From: Rhodocollybia butyracea
Taxonomy: Eukaryota > Basidiomycota > Agaricomycetes > Agaricales > Omphalotaceae
Direction: 5' to 3'
NCBI GenBank assembly: GCA_015501585.1
Contig: JADNRY010000003.1
Coordinates: 186,001-250,000, forward strand
DNA: 64,000 nt
In this document: positions 1 through 11,565 of the stretch, piece by piece
Layout: each line of letters opens with the position of its first letter
Numbering within the stretch: the stretch's first letter is position 1
Notes under the pieces: generated by a model
Database searches by the model: none
What the model was told of the DNA's origin: nothing
The model's input: only the letters and a program-made list of their open reading frames with translations
Position numbers and translations under genes: made by a program

Positions 1-1195
1 TCTGATCTGCTATCCAGTTTCCGCCGGCCAAGCGATAAATCGTCCCCTAGACCCACCGAAACTTGGAGAAGGGATTATAATTCTTCCTACGAGCCTTATT
101 ACCATGCCTCATCCATCATTCGCCCACCGTTGGCGTACTATCCTCCCCATAGCATCCGCAACCTCCCACCAGAACTCTTGGCCTACATTTTTGTTATGGG
201 CTCAGAAGATGACCCTATACTTCCTCTCACTATCACGCATATATGCAGATTTTGGCGAGTCTTGGCCCTTAACACGCCCTTATTATGGCGTAGAGTTGTC
301 CTTGGGTCCTACTACAGCATGTGGAGAGAGACAATGTATCGCGCGAGGGCTTGCACACTGGATATTGAATTCAAATCGCCTGGTCGGTACGGGTCTCTGG
401 CTTTCTATGAAGTGCAGCGATATATGCATCTTGTCATACCGCAAATTCGACGATGGAGGTCACTGAGCATCGTATTCTCGGACTATCAGCCATATCTTTG
501 GAACGCAGCTCTATCTGAATGTTGCTCAAGAAATAATCACACGCAGGTGCCTGGTGAGCTGCGTTGGCGGGCTGAATGGCTATCCTTATTAATATTGTAT
601 ACTAGAACTTGAAGAACTGTGCCTAGTATACCGTCATAACGACGACACAAAAGAGTTTTGTCTCTTTTCCGGATACGCGCCCTCTCTTCGTCGTGTTACA
701 ATCGACGGGATACGACTCACCTGGCTCCCATCTTTATTCCAGAATCTTCGATATCTGGACTATATTCATCATGGCTGGACTAATGGATCCCATGCTATCC
801 AAGAAGTTTCCAACATTTTACGTGTATCTTCACGATTGGCAGAGCTCCGGATTCTCTTTCCAGTTAAAAAGTATCGACCCCGCCTAAACCATCGGATTTC
901 GCCTGACTTTGAGACGATATATCTTCCCCGGTTGGAAAGCCTTCATCTGCGAGTTAATTCCCAGGACATCCCAGAAGAGCTGATCTCACTTGCTTCCCTT
1001 TTTGAGACTCCCCGGCTTTCGGACCTACATCTGGTGGATTCCAGGCAGCGGCAGCGTGCATTCCCGAATGTTAACATATTTTGGACATTGTACCCTATTC
1101 CGCCATTACTAAGGACCGTTCATTTACAACATGGGTGGTTTGAAGCGGCTCGGTATTTTTCTCAATTTGCCAGCATAGTACAAGGACAGCTTTGA
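1..1195 (+). CDS. F-box domain protein, 5' end outside window
   Basis: Likely substrate-recognition subunit of an SCF ubiquitin ligase. The frame is open from base 1 with no ATG before the F-box, so the gene starts upstream of the window. The F-box reads IRNLPPELLAYIFV (from about position 148), followed by ITHICRFWRVLALNTPLLW, the usual basidiomycete 'hICr.WR.iA..tp.LW' pattern. One intron, about 554-605 (gtgagc to ctag), joins the first exon to a leucine-rich C-terminal half containing LPRLESLHLRV and LRTVHLQ segments, as expected for LRR-like substrate binding. The stop is at 1193-1195. Such F-box genes form very large, fast-evolving families in agaricomycetes, so the target cannot be inferred. 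The family call is firm; the specific function is unknown. Confidence 0.85.
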
Positions 1196-1412
1196 CACTC
1201 TTGGCATCTGGCCGACTGATCTCACCAGAAGCAAGAGCTTGAGTAATAAATCGATAAATAATACTGTACACTAGCTTACTATACTCATTGGCAATCTCCG
1301 AGTGAAATTTGCACTGGCAACGTTGGAACTTGAAAAGATATAAGTGGTGACATGTGGAGTCGTGAGAACTTGTTGACGACGAGAGGATCAACGGGTGTTT
1401 TGCTTTCCCTCC

Positions 1413-3647
1413 ATGTCTAATCCTCCTCGTCGTGCGCAACAGCAACAAGGCCCTTCACAATATGCCGCTGTACCACAAAGTCCCCGTTCAGCTCTGCCTT
1501 ATAGTGCTCCACGGCCAGGTCCTGGCTCTCGACAAGGATCTGCGCTTGCTCAAGGTGTAGCGAGCGGTGCTATTGGTGGTGGTTATGGTCCATATGCAGT
1601 GCGTAATACTGTTGTATCACTGGTCTTTTCTTTTTCTCAACGAATTTTCAGTTTAATCCCAACCAAGCAAGAGATGCTGCACTAAATAGCAACTCACGGT
1701 TTAGTGCTGTACCATCAGAGCATTCAGCATCCTCCATATCAGCCGGCGCCGAAAAAGCAGCCATTCTGGCAACCACTGCAACAGTGCCTCAGTATCTCTG
1801 GGACAAAGACCCAGACCTCGATGATGTCCTGCACAACCCTGATCCCGTGAGGGACGCTAAATTAGACCGTTCTTTTACCCTTTTTTCTGCCCGTGGTTGG
1901 GCAAATGCCGGAGCTCTCGTTATTCTCATTCTTGCTATCCTCACTCTCTTCGCTGGATACCCTATCATTAACGCATTGGCCCATCCACAAGCTGCTATCA
2001 ACGGTTTTAATCTTGGCGGTATTAATGGCTCGGGCCAGGTACCGGATTTACCCAATGTACCTCTCCTCATAGACGCAGAAACACCAAATTCTGCCCTGTC
2101 TCGAACAGGATCCGATGGCAAGTCGTACAACCTTGTGTTTAGTGACGAATTCAATACCGATGGGCGGACTTTTTATCCTGGCGACGACCCTTTTTGGGAA
2201 GCTGTGGATCTGCATTATTGGCAAGTTTTTTTCTGTAGCAATCCGATTCTTCTAGCTAATATCGCTGCTTGTAGGCCCACTGGTGATCTGGAGTGGTACA
2301 GTCCCGAGGTATGATTAGCCTTTTTAATGTATCTTCAATATCAATTTTCTTCATCCAGGCCATTACAACAAAGGGTGGTCAGCTCGTTATTACCCTAACT
2401 GAACAAGACAGCCATAATCTCAACTTCCAGAGTGGTAAGAGATGCGCTTAATCATTCTTTGTTCTTCTTTCTCAAGGCCCCACAGGTATGTTGCAATCGT
2501 GGAACAAACTTTGTTTTACCACTGGATATATCGAAGTCGCCATTAGCCTTCCTGGCACTCACCAAACTCCCGGTTTTTGGCCTGGTGCGTGGACGATGGG
2601 CAACTTGGTGAGTCCGGGGTATGTTTCATAGTGTTTTCTAACAGCCGAGTCTAGGGACGTGCTGGTTATGGTGCTACTACAGAAGGAACTTGGCCCTATT
2701 CCTACGATACATGTGATCTCGGGACTTTCCCTAACCAGACGAACAAGGCTGGCACCGGACCACAAGGCGCCCTCACAGGAAACGGCGGAGGTCCAATCAG
2801 TTTTCTTCCCGGTCAACGCTGGTCAGCTTGTACATGTCCAGGCAGTGACCATCCTGGACCCTCCGTCAGCACAGGTCGTGGTGTTCCTGAACTTGATATC
2901 CTCGAAGCTCAGATCGATGTCTCGGTATTCCAAGGCGAGGTGTCACAGAGTGCCCAAGTTGCACCATTCAACTTTGACTATTACGTTGATAACACTACGA
3001 CCACGTTCTACCAGCCAGCCATTACCCAATTCAATTCTTACCGGGGCGGACAGTACCAGCAAGCCGCGTCTGCGGTCACAAACATTCCTAACACTGCATA
3101 CGCGAACCAGACTTTCATTAAATATGGTATGGAATGGTGGTCGAACCCCAGCAGTAGATCTGAGGGGTATGTTACTTGGTACAGTAATGGCGCCCAATCG
3201 TGGACTTTGCCAGCTGCTGCCATCGGTACGGATAGTGTCACCAATATTAGTGCTCGCTTGATTACCGAGGAACCTATGGTTAGATCCTATCTGAGTTGGA
3301 CATTCTCATTCTGACAACTGATATAGTATATGGTCCTGAACTTGGGCATGTCCCCTTCTTTCCAGGCACAAGATTTCATGCACATGCCGTTCCCAGCTGA
3401 GATGCTCATCGATTATGTCCGCGTATATCAGCGAGAAGGGTTAAGTGCTAGTGACTACATGAGTTGCGACCCGTCCTCCAGACCCACCTTGACATACATT
3501 AACAAGTAGGCCTCCTTTTACTTTTATGATCTACTACTCACGTAGAACGTTTCTAGCCATGCTACAGCTTATAGTGATGCAAATTTAACAACATGGGCAT
3601 CAGCAGGATTTACCTTCCCCAGGAACTCTCTGTACGACGGATGTTGA
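1413..3647 (+). CDS. KRE6/SKN1 family beta-glucan synthesis-associated protein (GH16 fold)
   Basis: Type II membrane protein of the secretory pathway needed for beta-1,6-glucan assembly in the fungal cell wall. The N-terminus is a cytosolic Pro/Ser/Gln-rich tail, followed by a single membrane anchor ([20 protein letters not shown], about 1910-1970) and a lumenal SKN1 domain. The domain has [20 protein letters not shown] near its start and the GH16-type catalytic signature ELDILE near 2892-2910. It ends in the family-typical [10 protein letters not shown], stop at 3645-3647. At least six short introns interrupt it, for example about 1599-1650 and 2222-2274. An in-frame ATG exists at 1395, but 1413 ([10 protein letters not shown]) is preferred. 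It is convergent with the dehydrogenase downstream. In yeast KRE6 and SKN1 are paralogues; this gene cannot be assigned to one of them. Confidence 0.93.
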
Positions 3648-3954
3648 GTACTGGATTTGCGCTCGTTGTTTAGATTATCATAATTGTGCAAGTTAATGAT
3701 CGTCACCCTTCATCCACCCCGCTGACTTGTTCGTTACCTTCCATCCGTCCCCCAATTGCTGAATTGGTCGTCCTATTTGTTTTGTTCCATCTATCCTATG
3801 TCTGGCCACTACTTGTTTCCGCCGCTGTATCACGCATCATGGACCATTTAATGACTCAACGGAAGGACATTTTACTATCTTTCCGAGTGGACACTGGTAC
3901 GACCGTAGATAAATTAATCATGCTTGTCAGACACGGTCATATATATTAACTTGT
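3648..3954. other. Intergenic, convergent 3' ends
   Basis: About 300 bp between the stops of the KRE6/SKN1 gene and the minus-strand dehydrogenase. It presumably holds both 3' UTRs. An open frame across it (3686-3949) has no recognisable domain and looks like chance. Confidence 0.6.
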
Positions 3955-5056
3955 CTACCTAACCGAGGGATTCACTGCGCAATACCCACCATCCATGATA
4001 ATTTCTTGGCCGCTTACATACCCACCTGCTCTCGACGCGAGGTAGACGGCTGTTCCTGCCATTTCTTCGGCACTGGAAAGGGATATATATTTTCCAACTG
4101 GTAAAACAAGTATGCTTACCTGCCATCGCGTTTAGCTGGGACAGGGGATATCCCTTGGCCTATCTTGTCAACTATCTCCGCCGGAATAACGTCTGTGGTC
4201 ATCTCAGATGCATAAACACCTGGAGCGATGGCATTGACCCGAACTGGAATGCCTTTCACCGCAAACTCTGTTGAAAGCAATTTCGTCAAGTGAGAAGCCG
4301 CCGCCTTTGCACTGTTGTAACAAAACTGGAAGGAATCGAAGGGATCAGTGTTCAGAGTTTGCTAACGGAAACCCAACGTACGTGGTCTTGCGCGAGCTTA
4401 ATTATTCCACTGATGCTGGTAATGTTGATAACCGAAGAAGTGTATCCGGGGATCTTGCACTCTTTCGTGCCCTTCTCCAGCAGACCCAGGAAAGCGGTCG
4501 TGGTAAAGTAAATTGAGAAAACATTGACCGAGTAATGGTCAGACCATTCTTGGGGATCTTCTTTGAACAGTGCCGAGCCAAAACTCTCTCCATCTTTGCA
4601 TTCAGGGGCACTGAGATCACTTAAGAACGGCTCAGTAGGGCCCACTTGTCCTGCACTGTGAAGTTTATTCAGTAAGTACAGCTGAGTACAAGGTTGTGAA
4701 TGCACTTGTTGACAAGGATATGCAATTTCCCTTCATTCGTCTCGATCACCCTTCTGCATTGCAAGATGCTTTCTTTCGAGGTGACATCCATTTGCAGACT
4801 AGAGGCATACAGTGTTAGTTTCGCGTAGATAACACAAGGAAAGAGCCAACGCAATGATTTCTCCTTCTGATGTTGGAGTATTTTCCACAACTTTCTGTAG
4901 AACACTTGCGCGACGTCCAGCGATATAAACTTTGGCGCCATTCGCTGCTAAACCTCGCGCAATCATGTATCCGATACCTGTTCCACCGCCTGTTACGAGA
5001 GCGACAAGACCAGTGAGATCGTAGAGACTCTTTGCGTTGAATTCTGAGGAGGCCAT
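3955..5056 (-). CDS. Short-chain dehydrogenase/reductase (SDR)
   Basis: Classical NAD(P)-dependent SDR oxidoreductase, Rossmann fold; substrate unknown. The start ATG is at 5054-5056 (MASSEFNAKSLYDLTG). The cofactor motif TGGGTGIG sits near the N-terminus, followed by AGRR, which suggests NADP preference. The NNAG motif is formed across an intron (LVN / NAG), the catalytic serine lies in VINITSISG, and YNSAK gives the YxxxK pair. The C-terminus SGQEIIMDGGYCAVNPSVR with stop at 3955-3957 is typical of the 'rhamnolipid/3-ketoacyl reductase-like' SDRs common in basidiomycetes. Four introns of about 50 nt are apparent. Length is near the usual 270-310 residues. No neighbour suggests a pathway. 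Confidence 0.92.
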
Positions 5057-5547
5057 CAAGGTCGATGGGAGTAGATAGACAATCCTTTGAACGAGAATGT
5101 ACTTCAAGTTATAGACATTTTTCCGGTCCGGAGTATGTCACGATAGTCAATAGCGGACCGATCCGATAGCATCCTATGGACCAATGCAATGTGTCTGTAG
5201 ACTTACTATTACTTTAGTTTCGAGACGAGCTGACAGGAGTTTTCCAAGCTTGCCGAAATGTTCTGTATGCCTATTTCCTATTTCCAACATACGTCCCAAT
5301 CAACGATAACTACTTCGTGATCACCTCTGGCCCGGGTGGACCGTGGATAATGGCCTGCACACGGAGAATATCGTCCTCCCTGTTCCAGCGTTGACTGCTA
5401 GGGCGAATGACGCAGTTTGGTCCTGCATTCTCTCCAGCAGGACTGGTGACTACTACCACGCATGCACTCAACGAGATCGGAATTCTCGTTTTCGCTCCAG
5501 ATCCAAGAACATTTCACAAGAACTATACAATACATACAAAAACGTCT
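5057..5547. other. Intergenic between SDR start and SART3/Prp24 stop
   Basis: About 490 bp that should carry the minus-strand SDR promoter and the SART3/Prp24 3' UTR. I see no repeat, RNA gene or conserved coding segment in it. Confidence 0.6.
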
Positions 5548-8500
5548 TTATTTGCCGCGCAGAAGCTTTCGGAAATCATCTTGCCCTTTTCCCGCCGCAG
5601 AACCTTGTTTAGAGGACGACGGAGTGGGTGCTTCTACGCTGGATCCCGTTGATGAACCTATAGGCGTGGCAAGTTTCCGTTTATGGCCTAAACCTGCCCT
5701 TGGTTTCGAGACGGTCGTTCTGGGCACAAACATGCCACTAGCACCACCAGCTCCTGTTTTGCGAGGATCGGCTTCTTCGACGAGTTCAAGAGTATTTCCA
5801 TTGAAAATGATAGGTTCTGGACGTAGTAGAAGTTTACCCGCATCCTGCAGATGATTAGGAACTTATCACGATAGGGCGATGAATCGAACTCACTGCGGGG
5901 CTTTCGAGTTCCACCATGGCCTCATGAATGTTTCCGAATAGCTCTACTCGTTTAACGGAAGCGAGTTTTTCCAACATCTGTTGCAAGACTCCTTCTTGAG
6001 TGTCCGAGGGCAGGTTTTTGACACGAACAGAACGGCTCGCGAGTTCAGCGCTACGGCCCAGTCCACGTTCAGTATCGAAGGGCCTATCATCCACAGTGAG
6101 CTATGCAACTCTGAAGCGGAAGATTAGGAACCCAAGCTCACCGATGTTTTGGTTTAACACGAGAATCGGCAACTGTGACAGCCATTCGTCGTCCTTTCAA
6201 CTCATGGTTGTTTGCACTGAGACCCGTTCGAGCATCGATCTAGAAATCATATTCTAAATAGCCACCGGCAGGAATTTGAACAACGTACTTCGTTTTCAAA
6301 CTCCACAAAGGCAAATCCCCGAGGTTTGCCTTCATTATCCACCGCCATTCGAACGTCTTTGACAGGTCCAAACTGACAAAGATGGATTAGAAACTGCCTT
6401 TGCAGTGCCCAGTCATATACCTCTTACCTTACTGAAAAGTTTCTCAAGATCTTTCTTGGTTGTCTGTTTACTGAGTCCGGAGATGTGAAGTTCTCTGTCG
6501 TTGGCGTCTTGATCTGTACGTTCCTTCTTTCGTTCTGGGTTGGAAAGTAGAACGTTGATGGTTCGACCTGGTTCCAACTCGCGTTCATGCAGCTCTTGGG
6601 CAGCCTGAGCTGAAGTCTACGGCCTCATCAGTAAAATATTGAATTCGGATAACGAATGATGTACCGGAGAAGTGTACTGAACATAGCAGAACCGCCTAGT
6701 ATTCTTGAACTTTTTGCTCGGCCAGCGAACGTCGAAGATGGTGCCATACTGTTGAACCAAGGTTAGCCACTATGAGGTATTAAGGATGTTATGATGGACT
6801 TTTTCAAACAGATTACGAATGTATGAATCATCTGCACTTTCGGAAAAGTTGGTAACGTAGAGCGTCGACCGCCAAGCCAAGTGGACTGCTATTTCTTGAT
6901 CACTTATCTTTTTCTTGTCTTTGGTAAGAGCTGCGGGAACGGACGCCTGAGAAAATGCGATTGAGTCCTTGCTATCAGCATACTCAAAAGGAGTGAACAG
7001 TTACTCGATCTACGAATTCCACTGTCCCTACAGTCGCAGAGGGTAGTTGGGTGATTTTTACTTCGCGAACACGTCCGCACTGAAACCAAGGTCTGACAAT
7101 TAGTACATGATGTGTTCGATAGCATGTCTATTACTTACGTCCTTGAACAAATTCGTCAACTCTTCCTCAGTGCAGTCGTTAGGTATATCCGCCACAAAGA
7201 CGGTGGAATTTTCACGGTCTCTGCATACGACGAGAAGTTTATATCTTAGCAATCGATTAACATGAACAATATCAACCTTTTTAAGGGTCCTTGAGGAGGT
7301 TCTATGGCATATTATTAGCAATTTTTTGGCCATAGTGCTGGCACCCGTACCGAGTTTGATCTTCTTTTGCAAGTCCTCCGTCAGTTCATCCTCTGCGAGA
7401 CGTTTGGTTCCTCGGGTTTCTTTAGAAGCTGGACCTTGATCAACATCCATTAAGTCCTCCACAGTCATGTTCGGCACAGGTGCCTCAGCTACAGGGACTG
7501 AGGCTTGAGCTTCGGTGACGACTTGCATTGCTTGTTGGTTCGCCTTCTCGGCTTCCTGTAAAAGGCTGAGAAAAAGAAAAGTTTCCAGTCTTAGATTGTT
7601 GTACCTTGGCCCGTCGTATATTGACCTGGTACCGGGCCTTTTCAATCTTGTCGTGGCAGACCTCTACTTGTTCCACAGACCCATAGAAATGCTCGAACAA
7701 TATCCAAGCATCCCAGATTAACTCGGGCCAGTTGATATTCTTCGCGGCGATATCAGAAAAAACCTTGCGGGCTTCATCGTGTTGGTCTGTTTTGCTTGTA
7801 ACATTCATGTGAGCATGCGTAAAACAGCAGGCAATGTCGAGCCATACATTAGAGAATCAGTATAAAGGGTCCATACGACGTAATCGCTCTTGTAGTGCTT
7901 TGCAGCCGAGGCTGATTGCCAAACAGCTACGGAACCTTCGAGGACTCCAGCGAAACGATACTAAAAAGCTTCTGATTGAAAATTAACTCAGCAGTTAAAA
8001 GCAAGATTCCCACCACTTCACACAGATATTTCTCTAATCGCAACCTGGGATCACCAGTGGGAGCTTGCAAATCGATGAGACGGGACAGAAAGTTGCCAGT
8101 GGACAGACGTACTCTTCCGGACCATTTCAATTCCACTTTCAAGTATTCCAATCAAGGTTGGAATGGTTTCATCATCTACTCAAGATTAGGGTCCATGTAC
8201 CGTTAAATGCTTATCAACACACCTGAGAGGCCGAGGGCAATAAGGCGTTTCTCAAAGCCTGCACGAGCGAGGATTAAATGCGTCAATTCCTCGACATCCT
8301 CAAGTAGTTGAGGTACTGAACATGCTTGCGCAAAAAGGCCTGAAGTGGATATCAAAAAAAATAGTCACCGTGCAATAAAGGTACGAGCCTGTTATAGTGT
8401 CTCGGCTCTCTTGGACATGTTCCGGGTCAGTATAGCGCTCCTACAGTATAGCTCAGCATGAAGAAGAGAATCATGGGGTCTTACTTACGACACATCGCAT

Positions 8501-9834
8501 ATACTGTGCCCATATCTCTCCACACCCCGGAACGCTGCGTATGGCTCGCTTGAAAAAGTTCACTTGACGATCTTGACGAACTTCCAATAGCCTCTAGAAA
8601 AGACATATTAAAGCTGGACAGAGTGTGGTAGAACATTGCACACCAGCGCATCGCCGTAACCAACCCAAAATGATCTCAGAGTTTGTTCAGCACCGTATTC
8701 ACCACTGAATCTCCGTTTAGCAGCCTCCGAAATAGCCCTCTCATATACACCAGAGGTTACGGTCAAATCCGGGTATTTGGCCCTGCGCTCATAGCCTATA
8801 TAATATGAAAAAGCTTCAAGGGAATTTTGGGTTTGATTCTACCAGTCAGAATGAGTTGCATGGAATGGTGCTGATTGGGGAGATTCTAACCAAGGCATTT
8901 TCATGTGGGTCTCTGCGTTCAACAGCCTTGAGCGTTCGAGACTTTATTTTGGAAGCCGCAACAAGGAGCGGTTCGTATTGGTTGGCGGGCTTGTACTTGG
9001 TTGTGAACGAAGAGTAAGCTTGAAATGTGTCGTCCACACCTAACGAAAGGATCAGCCAAGCAAACTGAAGATGTGCATAGTAAATACTTGCGAGCATGAG
9101 GCTGCCCCAACCTCTCGAGCAAAGAGGTCTCAAACTGATCAACGAGAAATGGCCTGGCCATAAAGTTAGTATCTGAGTATATGAATGAGCAACAGACTCA
9201 CTTTTCAGACGGTGACGCAGATTCAAGTAATTCCAGCTCCCAGTCTCGTAAAAGGTCCCAAAGAAGGTGGCTCTGTAAAAGCACGATTAGTTTTAGATAG
9301 GGAAACGACATAAATAAACACACTTGAGTTATGTGGCCTACACCTTTGTTAACAATGTCCGTCAAAGTAAGCCTCGTCCATTCCACAGAAAACAATTCTC
9401 CCAGTTCGTCAGGCTTGATTGCCCCTGTAGTATAGTGCTCATATCGGTTGATAATCAGTTCTATATGTCGTTTGAGCACCGGGATAGCTGAAAGTAGCTG
9501 GTTAGCTGTAGGAGATGATGTTTGCAAGACGAAAGGTAGACTTACAGAGATAATCGGCTTCGGCGCGTTCGTAAAGTGAGAGAAGCTCCTCTATTCCGCT
9601 TGCTGAATCAAGATTCGTTGTCTGTTCCTTCATGCTGAGCAGATCAATCCAGGCTTCATCTCCTGCGGCGAAACAGTTGGTATACATTTCTAGCGCTGAT
9701 GCTAATTCTGTATCCATTCCTTCGAGAGACTTTGCAAGCTGAATATGCTGAATATGAAGAGAGATATCGCGAGGATTTTCCGCAAGCTGTTCGAGAACTC
9801 CTGCAAGGGCATCCAGTGAAGCGGATTCGTCCAT
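5548..9834 (-). CDS. SART3/Prp24-like U6 snRNP recycling factor
   Basis: Nuclear RNA-binding protein that anneals U6 to U4 snRNA and recycles snRNPs after splicing. The start ATG is at 9832-9834 (MDESASLDAL). The N-terminal half is helical and fits HAT repeats, as in human SART3 (for example LLSLYERAEADYL and the aromatic-rich segment INWPELIWDAWILFEHFYG). RRM domains follow: STVFVADIPNDCTEEELTNLF (near 7150-7210), TLYVTNFSESADD (near 6840), LHISGLSKQTTKKDLEKLF with RNP1 KPRGFAFVEF (near 6310-6490), and a fourth with VRVKNLPSDT (near 6020). The extreme C-terminus GQDDFRKLLRGK matches the conserved Lsm-binding box of SART3/Prp24. Many introns. Having both HAT repeats and four RRMs it resembles SART3 more than yeast Prp24. 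Prp8 is encoded in the same window but is not adjacent. Confidence 0.92.
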
Positions 9835-10293
9835 GGTGGAGTAAGTAACAAGAGCTTAGTCTCACGTGATGGCTATGTCTCTAAAACCTCTTGACAGTGA
9901 TGGTTAGAGACTACAATAGCCTAGCTAGCTGTCTTTCGTGAAGAGAATAATAAACCAATATCGAACTCATGGAGGCTAAAAGAAATTTTCATTCTAAATT
10001 CACTGCACAAGTACCGCGTCGTCTACTCGTAGTCTTCCAAACGGATCCATACAGTAGTATTCAGTCGACGCTGGTCAAGCTCCCACTGTCGTGTGAAATT
10101 TCACTATCAGCAACACTTGACCGTTCCCCATGGTCGCTACTGTCCTCGCTATCCCGTCTTCCCACAGTGTTCCTAAATTGAGAGGGATGGTCATTTAATG
10201 GAAAGAAGGTCTTTGTTGAACCTTGCGTCGTATGTCGTTGAGCAATAGCACTACAATAAACTGATGATCAATCACCGTTCATGAAAGTGCTGC
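9835..10293. other. Intergenic between SART3/Prp24 start and GRASP stop
   Basis: About 460 bp expected to contain the SART3/Prp24 promoter (minus strand) and the GRASP 3' UTR. No repeats or additional genes were recognised. Confidence 0.55.
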
Positions 10294-11565
10294 TCAGGGA
10301 GCTAGGAGCACGTTGAAACCTTGGGGACCGGGAGATACTATATGGGCCAGTGACGAAGGTCTCCGAGGAGTTTCTTGAGATGGAGATATATCATCCTCTT
10401 CTTCTTCTTCTTCTTCTTCACGGATATGATAAGGAATAGCAGTCTCCTGTCCTGAAATCTCCGAAAAGGAGTTGTGACCCATAGGTGTACCGCGGTAGAC
10501 GGGTGTTTCATTGGAGTCTTGCCATTCCGTGACCCTATTGACCTGGGATTCAAAATGCGTGTCTGCAGGAACAAAGAGTTGTTCTTCATGATATCCTTCA
10601 TCTTCCTCTGCTAGTAAAGGGGGCGTAGATCCAGGGATACGGTCAGGATCTTGGGGAGGAATGCGATGAAGTAAACCAAAGCTAACACAATAATGAGCCA
10701 CCGAATTGCTTTATGATCGAGACTCACCCGAATACACATCCCAACAGACCATCGCCACCCCAATGTCGATTTGGAACCAACACAACTTCGCGTAGCGCAC
10801 TGTTGTTGGCACATAAGACAACTGCAATGAAGTAGTTCATAGTACTTACTCGAAGTCGTGAGAGTATACGTATACTTGTAGCGGTTTGTCGACGTGCTAG
10901 ACGAAACATCCATCAAGACCAGGACAAGCACGGTAGAAGATCACTCACCGCTTCAATTAAATCGTAGAAATCGTTTTCTGCACTAAGCACGCCTCCAGAC
11001 CACTACAAATCAGAATAAGCAATGAGTTCAGAAGTCAACTTGAGTGCTGTACCCCAAGAATGTAATCTCCTAGAGGCACAAGTCCAGCGCTTTCCGCTGG
11101 GCTTCCCTCCAGAACATCAAGGACGTGCCAAACATTATCCAAAGCGAATTCTGGGGTACACATCCGCATACTTAATCCAAGTAATGATGGCTGCGCATTT
11201 GAATCATCCTGTTCTTCAGAGGATAATTGTGACCACTCTCGAGATGGTGTGATAGGCACCACTAAAATTCCATCAGGACAAGTAGACGGGTTGAACAGAG
11301 TGGACAGCGTACCTCGCGTATCCTGATTTTTGCTGCTCCAGACAAGTAGATTCAATACACGGCCTTCGTGATTTTCAACGATTTGTTCGAGTTCGTTGAC
11401 ATTGATGTTGGTGTGTGACGACAACGAATCACCTTCGAAGCCAGTAACAAAGTCAAAAAACGGTTCTATATTCGTTTGAGAAGCTGGAGAAGAGGGTGTG
11501 ACCCGAAGAACGTGGAGAGCCTGTGAAGGCGCATGAGCTTCAGAGCTAGACTGCCCAGCACCCAT
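10294..11565 (-). CDS. GRASP55/65 family Golgi stacking protein (Grh1-like)
   Basis: Peripheral Golgi/ER-exit-site protein with two PDZ-like domains, involved in Golgi organisation and unconventional secretion. The start ATG is at 11563-11565. MGAGQSSS gives a glycine at position 2 for N-myristoylation, as in animal GRASPs; yeast Grh1 is instead N-acetylated. The first PDZ-like unit includes LHVLRVTPSSPA, and a second begins with WHVLDVLEGSPAESAGL. After splicing the C-terminal half of the GRASP core reads VDKPLQVYVYSHDFD, REVVLVPNRHWGGDGLLGC and GFGLLHRIP, all family hallmarks. The tail is acidic (a run of Glu encoded by a CTT/TTC-type repeat near 10394-10417) and ends in FNVLLAP. Four introns are inferred, one about 50 nt with a gtaagt donor. 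Confidence 0.93.

Noticed and set aside
4700..4760. Loss of the SDR NNAG motif (read as VNK in the unspliced frame)
   Set aside because: Removing the intron with donor gtgcat and acceptor cacag rebuilds a normal LVNNAG.
10850..10885. A 28-nt intron in the GRASP gene
   Set aside because: Using the next acceptor gives a 50-nt intron and restores the expected DFD-ALREVVLVPNRHW sequence.
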